The notes under the pieces: model-generated
Told to the model about the DNA's origin: nothing
The model's database searches: none
Seen by the model: only the letters and a program-made list of their open reading frames with translations
Program-made: the position numbers and the translations under genes
From: a virus
DNA: 21,469 bases
Virus record (IMG/VR): IMGVR_UViG_3300009183_000420
Span: 1 to 21,469 of that record
Direction: 5' to 3' (one strand)
Part shown: piece by piece, positions 1-6,300 of the stretch
Numbering within the stretch: position 1 is the stretch's first letter
How the letters are laid out: each line of letters starts with the position of its first letter

Positions 1-519
1 CAGTGGAGACTGCGCCGCTGGCGTACCGGTAAGCATCCATAGCCCCTTAGCTGCGGCGGCTACGTCGCGCAGCACCTTCCAGCGGTTGGTCATGGGGTTC
101 TTGTAGGCGTTAGCCTCGTCCACTACGATCAGGTCGAAACCGCCATTGATGATCTCGTCCTTGACCACGGCAAGCCCGTCAAAGTTAATGACGACGAAAT
201 CCGAGCCAGCCGCGATGATCTTCTTGCGCTGCTTGGCATCCCCGTGGGCTACCGAACAACTGCGGTGCATGGCGAACTTGAACATGTCCTGCTGCCATGC
301 CGACTTCATGATGGACAGGGGGCAGATTATAAGGACCCGCTTGATCCTGCCCAGCTTCATTAGGTAGTCAGCGGCCCAGATAACAGATGCAGTCTTACCT
401 GTACCCTGCTCGTTGAAGCAGAATGCCTTGCGGCGGCGGGACAAGAAGTCAGACGTTTCCTTCTGGTGGGCAAATGGTTTGAACTTGCCCGTCCACGTGT
501 AGTCGGTGAGTATGGTCAT
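1..519 (-). CDS. SNF2/DEAD-like helicase, N-terminal part (runs off window)
   Basis: ATP-dependent superfamily 2 helicase or translocase, probably acting in phage DNA replication or recombination. Only the first 173 residues are in the window. Visible motifs in order are a Q-like segment (KPFAHQ, about residues 14-19), Walker A (EQGTGKTAS, 37-45), a Walker B variant (VVDEAN in place of DEAD/DEAH) and motif III (LTGTPAAQSP) at the window edge. This order and the LTGTP signature fit the SNF2/Rad54-like branch often found beside phage DNA polymerases. The ATG at 517-519 is the first in frame; no good Shine-Dalgarno sequence precedes it. The gene lies directly downstream of the periodic repeat array, so its mRNA leader may include that array. 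The C-terminal helicase lobe is not seen. Confidence 0.9.
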   Translation of the reverse strand, partial: MTILTDYTWTGKFKPFAHQKETSDFLSRRRKAFCFNEQGTGKTASVIWAADYLMKLGRIKRVLIICPLSIMKSAWQQDMFKFAMHRSCSVAHGDAKQRKKIIAAGSDFVVINFDGLAVVKDEIINGGFDLIVVDEANAYKNPMTNRWKVLRDVAAAAKGLWMLTGTPAAQSPL

Positions 520-542
520 GTTGTTTCTGCTAAGGGGTTAAG

Positions 543-1028
543 GATTACGCACCGCTTGTTTGGTTTTCGCATCGAGCGTGGCTCGCACCAGAGTTATGGT
601 TTCCACATCGACTTTGGCTCGCACAGTTTAAATGGTTTTCGCTTGGGACATGGCTCGCACGCATTCCGTGGTTTTCACGCTTATTTTGGCTCGCACGAAA
701 CTTATGGTTTTCACGATGAGCTTGGCTTGCATTGACACCTTGGTTTTCACACTTTGTATGGCTCGCACCGTTCACTTGGGTTTCACTTAGGTTATGGCTC
801 GCATCGCCTGTTTGGTTTTCGCACGAAGTTTGGCTCGCACAACGATCTTGGTTTTCACTCAGGGAATGGCTCGCGCTAGGTACCGGGTTTTCACATTGAT
901 CTTGGCTCGCATCTTCCTTTTGGTTTTCATTTATGACGTGGCTCGCACAGTTGTGGTGGTTTTCACGAGTTTTATGGCTCGCACCGATCATTTGGTTTTC
1001 GCTGGTTGCTTGGCTTTTTCTTACGGAG
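543..1028. repeat. 18/36-bp alternating periodic array with variable 8-bp spacers
   Basis: From 561 to 1010 there are 25 consecutive 18-bp units without a single insertion or deletion. Units alternate between core A (TGGTTTTCAC or a close variant) and core B (TGGCTCGCAC), giving a 36-bp super-period. Each 10-bp core is followed by 8 bp that differ from unit to unit. Degenerate units flank the array (543-560 keeps only CGCAC; 1011-1028 starts TGGCTTTTTC). All cores point the same way. Because 18 is a multiple of 3, several frames read through as 12-residue repeats, notably a minus-strand frame of Ala-Ser-His/Gln-x3-Glu-Asn-His/Gln-x3. The cores are almost fixed at the DNA level, including third codon positions, while the spacers are unrelated. 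I therefore favour a DNA or RNA element over a protein gene. I do not recognise it. Confidence 0.95.
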
Positions 1029-1818
1029 GCGGCGGGATATAGTCTGCGTGACCCCCGATAGCAATGATATACGGCGTAGTCGGCTCGATACCGTTAGCTC
1101 GCTGTGCCATTTCTAGATAGTGGGACAGGAACAATTTAGTAGCGTAGCGCCGCGCACGGGCGTGGATGTGTGCGGGGGGCAGCTTGCCTATGATGTATGC
1201 TTTGTATGCGTCAGTATCCTTGCCGATCTTTTTAGCAATTAAGATATTAGCCGCTTGCTCCGCAAACAGACCCTCTTCGTTGCGTTCAATCTCAAGCTTC
1301 TTGCGGGTACTGTAGACAGGCCCATAGAAGCTATTCTCGTTATTGCAGGTTTTGACAAAACTCTCGCCCGCTTTCCAGCACAATAGCTTCAAGCCAGCGT
1401 TCCACGGGCGCTTCTTGCCTTTCTCCCACTTCGAAGTCGGGTCCAGTCCCGCGTACCGCCACAGCTTAGTGGCCGTCGTAGTAGTCTTAAGGTCAATGTG
1501 CGCCAGCAAACCAGCGGTGATAACCGGACCAATACCCACCTGACGACGTGCCCACTGCCCTTCCGGTAGAGATGCAGAGTAAGCATCTAGCGCCTTGGCG
1601 ATCTGGCCTTCAAGCGACTCCGACTGTTCCGCAAACCAGCGCAGCAGTTCATGTGGTTCTTTTTCTTTTTCCAGCGAACGATCTTGGTTCCAAGAACGCT
1701 TACGATCTTCTTGTATAATGTAGTAGGCATCTACTAGGAACCGTGCTTCGTCCCGGCCCAGCGTTGTAGACGCGTTCTTAAGGTCTTTAGTAAGTTTGGT
1801 AATAACATCAAGGTCCAT
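1021..1818 (-). CDS. Protein with IS110/IS116-type transposase C-terminal (Transposase_20-like) domain
   Basis: 265 residues. The centre (about 90-160) reads like the C-terminal domain of IS110/IS116/IS902 transposases: a helix-hairpin-helix-like VGIGPVITAGLLAHI (94-108) followed by LWRYAGLDP (119-127) and a Lys/Gly-rich stretch. The N-terminal DEDD (RuvC-like) catalytic domain of true IS110 transposases is absent; instead there is a charged helical region (1-85). It is therefore probably a domesticated DNA-binding protein rather than an active element, and no terminal repeats are seen. The tail is a run of four prolines. The ATG follows a clear AGGAG. It lies immediately upstream, in transcription order, of the periodic repeat array. 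The domain call is by eye; the function in phages is unknown. Confidence 0.75.
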   Translation of the reverse strand: MDLDVITKLTKDLKNASTTLGRDEARFLVDAYYIIQEDRKRSWNQDRSLEKEKEPHELLRWFAEQSESLEGQIAKALDAYSASLPEGQWARRQVGIGPVITAGLLAHIDLKTTTTATKLWRYAGLDPTSKWEKGKKRPWNAGLKLLCWKAGESFVKTCNNENSFYGPVYSTRKKLEIERNEEGLFAEQAANILIAKKIGKDTDAYKAYIIGKLPPAHIHARARRYATKLFLSHYLEMAQRANGIEPTTPYIIAIGGHADYIPPPP

Positions 1819-1839
1819 GTTGTTGCTCCTTTGGTTGGT

Positions 1840-2142
1840 TTACTTTTTCTTCTTCGTCCGTTCGCGCTTGCTGACTTCGGATACGAGGTTGTGCTTGCTG
1901 TCTCTCTTGAAGGAGCGGTTAGCCGACGCGCTCTCCACACGCACACCGTCTGCGTTGGAACCGCCCTTGTCGAACGCCTTCTTGTGGGCAACGTCCTTAC
2001 CGTCACCCTTGCTCACCTTGCCAGCCTTCATCAGCTTATTGCGGGCGGCGTTGCGGGCTACGCGGTTCTTCACCTGCTCCGGGCTGTCTTCATACTTGGC
2101 AGCGTTCTTATACTTACGATCCTTGGGGTTCTTGTAGGGCAT
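1840..2142 (-). CDS. Small basic HNH-like conserved phage protein
   Basis: 100 residues, strongly basic, with an all-Lys tail. The middle reads GKVSKGDGKDVAHKKAFDKGG and later SANRSFKR (residues about 74-81), which resembles the layout of small phage HNH-type proteins (usually DVHHKN...G...N..S...NRS). The usual second His of the HH pair is Ala here (DVAHKK), so nuclease activity is doubtful; a DNA- or RNA-binding role is equally possible. The start has a good AGGAG 6 nt upstream. It sits between the IS110-domain gene and a 116-aa hypothetical gene in the leftward operon. Family assignment is from memory of the motif pattern. Confidence 0.8.
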   Translation of the reverse strand: MPYKNPKDRKYKNAAKYEDSPEQVKNRVARNAARNKLMKAGKVSKGDGKDVAHKKAFDKGGSNADGVRVESASANRSFKRDSKHNLVSEVSKRERTKKKK

Positions 2143-2155
2143 TAGTTTCTCCTGC

Positions 2156-2506
2156 CTATCTTTTGTTTATCATAAGTTTGGTCAGTGGTTCGCCGGAATA
2201 GAAAGCTTTCATAACCACCGAAGCCATATGCACACGGGCTTTGCCTGTGAAAGCACCGTCATAAAACCACGCTTGATGTTTGTGCACTATCCAACCGGAA
2301 GCTTTGACTATATTTTTACCCTTAGCATCACGTTGAATGATTGGTTCGTAACACCTGTTAAACAAAGTTTCCGTGCCGTCTTCCCCGATGTAAACCCCAT
2401 AAGGCATCGCGGAAGTTCTGTTGCTCAGTGCTAAGATTTCTTTGCGTCCTATTAGCTTGTAAACAGACTTTTTCGGGGCTTCATTTTTTTCGTTAATTTC
2501 CGTCAT
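2156..2506 (-). CDS. Hypothetical protein, 116 aa
   Basis: I do not recognise a family. The N-terminus is charged and Glu/Asn/Lys-rich (residues 1-13). A body of mixed alpha/beta character follows, with an aromatic-rich segment GWIVHKHQAWFYDGAF (about 77-92) and a C-terminal helix ending in KLMINKR. There is no signal peptide or membrane segment. The ATG overlaps the stop of the upstream nuclease gene by one base (TAATG) and is preceded by AGGAGAAG, so translation is probably coupled. Coding potential is supported by this overlap and the ribosome-binding site. Confidence 0.8.
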   Translation of the reverse strand: MTEINEKNEAPKKSVYKLIGRKEILALSNRTSAMPYGVYIGEDGTETLFNRCYEPIIQRDAKGKNIVKASGWIVHKHQAWFYDGAFTGKARVHMASVVMKAFYSGEPLTKLMINKR

Positions 2507-3171
2507 TATCTTCTCCTGTAATGTTCACAACTAGTTACGGGGCACCAGCCGCATAGCGGCCCGGTCTTGGCATTCCAAACACCCGACTCATGGGCACCAG
2601 CTAGGCGCTCCAGTTCATCGCTAAAGACTTCAATATAAGCATCACGCTTCGCGGCATCGTGGGTCTTCTTGGGAAACGCTTCGCAGACTACATACGCCAG
2701 CGCCGACTTAATCCTCTGAAGCTGTGGGAAGTGCAGGAACGCAGCGCCAGCCAGTAAGTCCAACTGCATAGTGTCTGCGTACTTGGCGCTCTTGCTGGTC
2801 TTGTAGTCCACCAGCCACCCCCTACCACGGTCTATAATGAGCAGGTCGGCAATGCCGCGCCACCACACGTCCTTGTCGAAGAACCCGCAGGGCTCGTAGC
2901 CAGCGTCCGTCTTCTTGACACCCAGCTTGAGCTCCGTGTGCTTCTCGCCGGGGATATTGTTAAAGGCAGCTACGGTAGGCTCAATGAACTTGAACTTGGC
3001 AGGGATCGGCGTACCAAACTTGATGTAGTCTTCAGCGGCCTTATGTACTTCCTGCCCGTAGACCGTGGCATCGCTGCCCGTGTCCTTAACGTCCTTGGCT
3101 ACCTTAAGGTGGTAGTACTTCTTCGGACACTGGTCGAAGGTCTTGATGCTACTGTAGGACCACGTAATCAT
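2506..3171 (-). CDS. PD-(D/E)XK nuclease, Cas4/RecB-like with Cys cluster
   Basis: Predicted exonuclease of the RecB/Cas4 superfamily (Cas4_I-A/PDDEXK_1 type), likely working in phage recombination or end processing. Motifs in this 221-aa product: a N-terminal WSYSSIKTFDQCPKKYY with Cys15, a His motif (YGQEVHKAAE), GIADLLIID followed by WLVDYKTS (the D...D-x-K active site), and a C-terminal C-x2-C-x4-C (Cys207, 210, 215). One N-terminal and three C-terminal cysteines match the Fe-S cluster arrangement of Cas4 and AddB. I chose the ATG at 3169-3171 over a TTG 15 nt upstream because it overlaps the stop of the preceding 44-aa gene (ATGA) and keeps the conserved WSYSS start. Confidence 0.9.
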   Translation of the reverse strand: MITWSYSSIKTFDQCPKKYYHLKVAKDVKDTGSDATVYGQEVHKAAEDYIKFGTPIPAKFKFIEPTVAAFNNIPGEKHTELKLGVKKTDAGYEPCGFFDKDVWWRGIADLLIIDRGRGWLVDYKTSKSAKYADTMQLDLLAGAAFLHFPQLQRIKSALAYVVCEAFPKKTHDAAKRDAYIEVFSDELERLAGAHESGVWNAKTGPLCGWCPVTSCEHYRRR

Positions 3172-3302
3172 GTGTCTAACAACCAATTCCCAACAATAAT
3201 AATCGTGGCCCAGAAACCGGAACCGAATAGTATCAATATCAAGCAGCCGCTAATACCCAGCGGTTGCCCAAGCTCATCACGCTGTCTTGGTTTTTTGTTC
3301 AT
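3168..3302 (-). CDS. Small single-pass membrane protein, 44 aa
   Basis: A short charged N-terminus (NKKPRQRDE) is followed by a strongly hydrophobic stretch (about residues 18-42: Gly, Leu, Ile, Phe, Trp) long enough to span the membrane once, then LLDT. It starts inside the end of the upstream 88-aa gene (26-bp overlap) and its TGA overlaps the ATG of the Cas4-like nuclease (ATGA), the same coupling used throughout this operon. AGGA lies about 11 nt upstream. No family is recognised; small phage membrane peptides can be holin-, inhibitor- or host-takeover-related, but nothing here decides it. Confidence 0.7.
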   Translation of the reverse strand: MNKKPRQRDELGQPLGISGCLILILFGSGFWATIIIVGNWLLDT

Positions 3303-3543
3303 CTTGTCTGTATCCTAAAACGGCATCCACCAGCCGGGTCCCCCATATACGGACCATAGAAGACCGAGACATTCCGCGCTCCGCGCTGTACTGCATGAGC
3401 TCAATGCTGTCCTTATGGTGTGCTATATAACGCTCTTCGTCTAGGCGGCGAGCCCAGTCCTGCATGGCTTGCGTATCCTTTGCGTCACGATCTCTGTTCA
3501 CCCGTTTGTGTTTCAGGTCCCGCAAGTCTTTCAAGTAGTTCAT
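3277..3543 (-). CDS. Hypothetical protein, 88 aa
   Basis: Highly charged and helical, with a basic N-terminus (LRDLKHKRVNRDRDAKD), a central DEERYIAHHKDSIELMQYSAERGMS and a C-terminal segment containing RIWGTRLVDAVLGYR. The central stretch (about residues 36-75) could form a helix-turn-helix, but I am not certain. No family is recognised. The ATG overlaps the stop of the upstream 62-aa gene (ATGA), and its own 3' end overlaps the start of the 44-aa membrane protein gene, consistent with a genuine gene in a translationally coupled operon. Confidence 0.75.
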   Translation of the reverse strand: MNYLKDLRDLKHKRVNRDRDAKDTQAMQDWARRLDEERYIAHHKDSIELMQYSAERGMSRSSMVRIWGTRLVDAVLGYRQDEQKTKTA

Positions 3544-3728
3544 GGGCGTATTGCTCTTACTTTGCTTGGTGTTTCAATTCGTTCCCCGGCAGGGCGGTAA
3601 GGCCAACCGTGGGATGCTTTAGGCGGGGGAGCAGGATACCGCAGACCCCACACGTTTTCCACATATTGTGTATCCGAACCCGCCATGTTCCGCAGGTTGC
3701 TCAGTACTTCCCTAGCTGTTTCTAACAT
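3540..3728 (-). CDS. Hypothetical protein, 62 aa
   Basis: The start at 3726-3728 was chosen because a near-perfect AGGAGG lies 6 nt upstream; a longer reading (to 3812) has no such site and would overlap the DUF6378-like gene heavily. The product has an N-terminal amphipathic helix (MLETAREVLSNLRNMAG) and a Pro-rich C-terminal half (RYPAPPPKASHGWPYRP). The gene overlaps its upstream neighbour by 17 bp and its downstream neighbour by the ATGA arrangement. No function can be assigned. Confidence 0.75.
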   Translation of the reverse strand: MLETAREVLSNLRNMAGSDTQYVENVWGLRYPAPPPKASHGWPYRPAGERIETPSKVRAIRP

Positions 3729-3993
3729 CACTATCCTCCTGACATTCGCGCAGCACCGCAGCGTAACCTGCAATATCAACTGCTGAATCCTCGTGGCCCG
3801 GTGTTTGAACAAGTCTAGCCAGTTTAACGGCTACCATACAGCACGCAACCTGTACCGGGGTGATAGGCACCCCGAGACAAACAGCCCAAAGGGCCGCAAT
3901 CCTGTCCATGTTCTGGTTCATGGGGCCATACGTTAGCCCCCGCTCCTTGATAACTTGGCTGGCTTTGAGCAGCATGTCCGATCCGATTGTCAT
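3712..3993 (-). CDS. DUF6378-like phage protein
   Basis: 93 residues matching the pattern of a common phage/prophage family (DUF6378): an N-terminal helix (LLKASQVIKERGLTYG), then IAALWAVCLGVPITPVQVACCMVAVKLARL (residues about 32-61), and a His/Asp-rich end (GHEDSAVDIAGYAAVL). The spaced acidic/His residues and all-helical pattern recall MazG/HAM1-like folds, but the biochemical role of the family is not established. The ATG overlaps the upstream gcrA stop (ATGA). Family call is from pattern memory; high confidence that it is a gene. Confidence 0.85.
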   Translation of the reverse strand: MTIGSDMLLKASQVIKERGLTYGPMNQNMDRIAALWAVCLGVPITPVQVACCMVAVKLARLVQTPGHEDSAVDIAGYAAVLRECQEDSDVRNS

Positions 3994-4478
3994 TTTACTT
4001 TCCCCGGGGGTCTTGGCGCACCAAAGTCACGATAGGCTTTGTGGCAGTGTTCTTTGCAGTACGGGTAGTTCTCTAGTTTCTTACTCCCGCAGTACATAAA
4101 CCTGTCCGTATAGGGATCACCCATAGGCCAGCGGCAGTCGTCAACCTTAAGCGCCATAGTGGCGGCGCACACGTCACCCACAGGGACAGTCTCGTTCACG
4201 ATAGGTCTAGGCGGTATTGGCTTAGACACCGTCGTAGTCTTGCGCGAACCCTTTAGCTTCGACTTCGCAGCAGGTTGGGCAGACTTAACCCTCTGTATCC
4301 TCTGCCTAACCGGTACCCGCGCTGGCTCCCCCCGGGGCGTTAGCTTCAGCCTATGGGCCTTACCAATAACTGCGTTCCTAGTCGCACCAAGCTTGTCGCC
4401 AATATGCTGCGCGGTCCACCCTTGGGTCCAGTACCGTTCAAGCAGGGCGATCTTCGCCGGGGTCCAGAACACGATCAT
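3990..4478 (-). CDS. gcrA: GcrA-family cell cycle regulator (phage copy)
   Basis: GcrA is an alphaproteobacterial transcription factor that binds sigma-70 RNA polymerase and activates promoters carrying CcrM-methylated GANTC sites. This 162-aa product has the N-terminal SANT-like helix-turn-helix (FWTPAKIALLERYW, then GATRNAVIGKAHRL, residues about 31-44), a basic Pro/Lys linker (45-95), and the C-terminal RNA-polymerase-binding module with CRWPMGDP, FMYCGSKK and YCKEHC. That is the full canonical architecture. It lies between a glycosyltransferase and a DUF6378-like gene with ATGA overlaps on both sides. Likely role: redirecting or mimicking host cell-cycle transcription during infection. 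It is the best host clue in the window. Confidence 0.93.
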   Translation of the reverse strand: MIVFWTPAKIALLERYWTQGWTAQHIGDKLGATRNAVIGKAHRLKLTPRGEPARVPVRQRIQRVKSAQPAAKSKLKGSRKTTTVSKPIPPRPIVNETVPVGDVCAATMALKVDDCRWPMGDPYTDRFMYCGSKKLENYPYCKEHCHKAYRDFGAPRPPGKVK

Positions 4479-5257
4479 TTCAGGTTACCCCCCGACTTCA
4501 CGATGTCCCCGCCGTACACATACGTACCCACGTGCTGCAACTGGAGGAACGGGTTGGCGTAAATCTTACCGCCGTGCTTCCTGAACAGTTCGCAGAAGTG
4601 GTAGTCCTCAGACAGCAGTGCGCCGCCTTCGTCGATACTGGTAGCGAAGTACTCGTGGATCAGCGGCTTGGCATACTCACCGTTCTCGTCCTTGAAGGAT
4701 GCTACACGGTACGTAGGCACGTGGGGCTTCAGGTGTTCGAATACCCCCCGTTTGATTAGCATGAAGCCAGTACCAGCGTGGCGCACTTCGATCATGCCTT
4801 CGGGGTCGGTCTCCGCGTGGCCTGTGCCGATCATGTTGAACACGAAAGACCCAGCGTAGTCCTGTAAGCCTTCCTTGCCATCCTTCGCGGCCTTTTCTAT
4901 CCGCGCCCAGTCCACTTCCTTCTTGGGGTAGATACCGCAAGCAACGTCCCGATCAGCGGCAAGCAGAGTAAGCACAGCCTCGGCGGTAAAACCAACGTCT
5001 GCGTCGATAAACATAAGGTAGTCGTGGCCGCGCTCCAGAAACGCATTAGCCAGATCGTTACGCGCCCGGGTAATCAGGCTCTCGTTCATCATCTGCGCCC
5101 AGTACACCCGCACACCCATGTCACGCAGCTTGGACACGGCGGCGAGTAGGCCGCTTACGTAATGTCCAGTACACATACCGCCGTACATCGGCGTGGCGAT
5201 CATAATGCTAGGCTTCTTCTCGGGGCCTTTGACGGCTACTTTGATTTCGTCGGTCAC
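4475..5257 (-). CDS. Glycosyltransferase, GT-A fold (family 2-like)
   Basis: 260 residues; starts with GTG that overlaps the upstream methyltransferase stop (GTGA), with GAGGAAAG ahead of it. The core is a Rossmann-like N-terminus (SIMIATPMYGG, about 17-27), a helix with ITRARNDLANAF, the metal-binding DxD in YLMFIDADVGF (about 80-90), and an acceptor-side region with HAGTGFMLIKRGVF and a late SEDYHFCELFRKHG, the typical acidic catalytic segment of GT2 enzymes. No membrane segment, so a soluble cytoplasmic enzyme. Phage enzymes of this type modify phage DNA bases, virion proteins or host surface sugars; the neighbouring methyltransferase suggests joint modification of one substrate, which is inference. 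Confidence 0.88.
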   Translation of the reverse strand: MTDEIKVAVKGPEKKPSIMIATPMYGGMCTGHYVSGLLAAVSKLRDMGVRVYWAQMMNESLITRARNDLANAFLERGHDYLMFIDADVGFTAEAVLTLLAADRDVACGIYPKKEVDWARIEKAAKDGKEGLQDYAGSFVFNMIGTGHAETDPEGMIEVRHAGTGFMLIKRGVFEHLKPHVPTYRVASFKDENGEYAKPLIHEYFATSIDEGGALLSEDYHFCELFRKHGGKIYANPFLQLQHVGTYVYGGDIVKSGGNLK

Positions 5258-5844
5258 TTTTCTTTCCTCACTATGTACTGGTAGCCCATGTGCACGGGCT
5301 TCAGTTGCTCTGCGAATATGTTGGTAAAGGCATCGATAGCTAGTTTGGGCCTGTGCAGGATGTTATTGAGGTCGCCCCACAGGTAGTCATCGAACACCAT
5401 AATGCCCTTGTCCTTGAGCATCGGCCAAGATACGCAAGCATCGGTAAGCACGTCAGGCGCAGTATGCGAAGCGTCGATGTAGATGAAGTCGAACTGCGGT
5501 CCACCGGCCAGCTTGGTAAGGGCTTCGTAGGAAGTCATCTTGAACTTGAGCACCGCCCGTTCGGGATACTGCTCACCTAACAGGCGCAGGTTGTGGTCGT
5601 AGTTATCTTCGGCGTCTGGCATCGCCAGCCCCATTTTAACGTGCTCCTCTGCGCCTTCCCACGTATCAACAGAGATAAGTGAGCCGTCGTCTTCGAGCAT
5701 GTTCTCCACGATCCATGCAGTGCTACGCCCTTCAAACGCGCCTAGTTCCAAGAAGCGTTTACGTCCCGGTAGAGAAGGGACCAGTTGTTCCCATATAGCG
5801 GGTGACCAGTGGAACCAGTCTTGGGTGAACTTGAAGTCGGTCAT
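5254..5844 (-). CDS. Class I SAM-dependent methyltransferase (Methyltransf_24-like)
   Basis: 196 residues with a Rossmann methyltransferase core: motif I (FLELGAFEGRST, about 32-43), motif II acidic end (LISVDTWEG), a central FDFIYIDASHTAPDV and the post-core LKDKGIMVFDDYLWGD. This pattern fits the small-molecule/sugar O-methyltransferase type (Methyltransf_24), rather than a DNA methyltransferase: no DPPY or PC motif is present. The ATG overlaps the upstream stop (ATGA) and its stop overlaps the glycosyltransferase GTG, so the two enzymes are made together. Substrate unknown; a sugar or surface glycan is a plausible shared target. Confidence 0.88.
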   Translation of the reverse strand: MTDFKFTQDWFHWSPAIWEQLVPSLPGRKRFLELGAFEGRSTAWIVENMLEDDGSLISVDTWEGAEEHVKMGLAMPDAEDNYDHNLRLLGEQYPERAVLKFKMTSYEALTKLAGGPQFDFIYIDASHTAPDVLTDACVSWPMLKDKGIMVFDDYLWGDLNNILHRPKLAIDAFTNIFAEQLKPVHMGYQYIVRKEK

Positions 5845-6158
5845 GGTTGTCCTAGTTTCTTGTAGGGGATGTTATTGGTTAGGGCGTTTTGGGCTCGGGC
5901 TAAGACTTGGTTTTGGTTTGTAAACAAATCCGTCTGCTCAGGCTCTGGGTTCAGCAGGTCCTTCATCATCTCCCTGTGCGTGCCATCCAGCATTATCTTG
6001 CTGTAAACAGGCTTTATCGCGTCCTTATCTGCCTGTGACCCGTGCTCTAGGATACGTTCTAGTACCCAATGCCATTTGCCACCGGCCATTTCCTCCGGGT
6101 TAGACGCAGCACGCCTTAGGAATAGGTCTGTTAGTGGGTGTAGTTCTTCAGTGGTCAT
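5841..6158 (-). CDS. Hypothetical protein, 105 aa
   Basis: I chose the ATG at 6156-6158 (GGGAG about 7 nt upstream) over an in-frame start at 6275, because the extra 39 residues (Cys/Gly/Ala-rich) overlap a separate small gene in another frame. The product begins MTTEELHPLTDLFLRRAASNPE and continues with helical charged segments (WHWVLERILEHGSQADKDAIKPV, shortened here), ending NNIPYKKLGQP. No known domain is recognised. The stop overlaps the methyltransferase start (ATGA). Confidence 0.78.
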   Translation of the reverse strand: MTTEELHPLTDLFLRRAASNPEEMAGGKWHWVLERILEHGSQADKDAIKPVYSKIMLDGTHREMMKDLLNPEPEQTDLFTNQNQVLARAQNALTNNIPYKKLGQP

Positions 6159-6171
6159 GTGTTGGCTCCCT

Positions 6172-6288
6172 TCAATCAATCCAGCCGTCGCCACGGCACC
6201 AATGCCACAGCCTGTGGCAGACCACCGCCAACACAAGCCCGCGCAGGGTATCGTGTTCATACCAGTAATCACCAATTACTAACTTCAC
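6172..6288 (-). CDS. Small hypothetical protein, 38 aa, GTG start
   Basis: Begins at GTG (6286-6288), with AGGAG exactly 7 nt upstream, and ends in TGA 13 nt before the next gene. The product is short and rich in Trp/Leu/Val (DYWYEH near the start, then GLVLAVVCHRLWHWC and a final GDGWID). The hydrophobic centre is too short and His/Trp-laden to call a firm membrane helix. It fills the only gap between the 92-aa and 105-aa genes, which supports it. No function can be assigned. Confidence 0.55.
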   Translation of the reverse strand: MKLVIGDYWYEHDTLRGLVLAVVCHRLWHWCRGDGWID

Positions 6289-6300
6289 GCCGTCGCTCCT

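Noticed and set aside
545-991. 148-aa minus-strand reading frame of ASH/ENH repeats as a protein gene
   Set aside because: No ribosome-binding site, start falls in a spacer, and cores are fixed even at silent positions; the open frame is explained by the 18-bp period. Kept only as part of the repeat feature.
543-1028. CRISPR array
   Set aside because: Cores are 10 bp and alternate between two sequences, spacers are only 8 bp, the cores have no dyad, and no cas operon is present.
466-1042. Two plus-strand reading frames (466-735 and 794-1042) with 12-residue repeats
   Set aside because: They are the same array read on the opposite strand, have no ribosome-binding sites, and the first partly shadows the helicase.
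1021-1818. Active IS110 insertion sequence
   Set aside because: The DEDD catalytic domain is missing, the gene is embedded in the leftward operon with a normal ribosome-binding site, and no element ends are visible.
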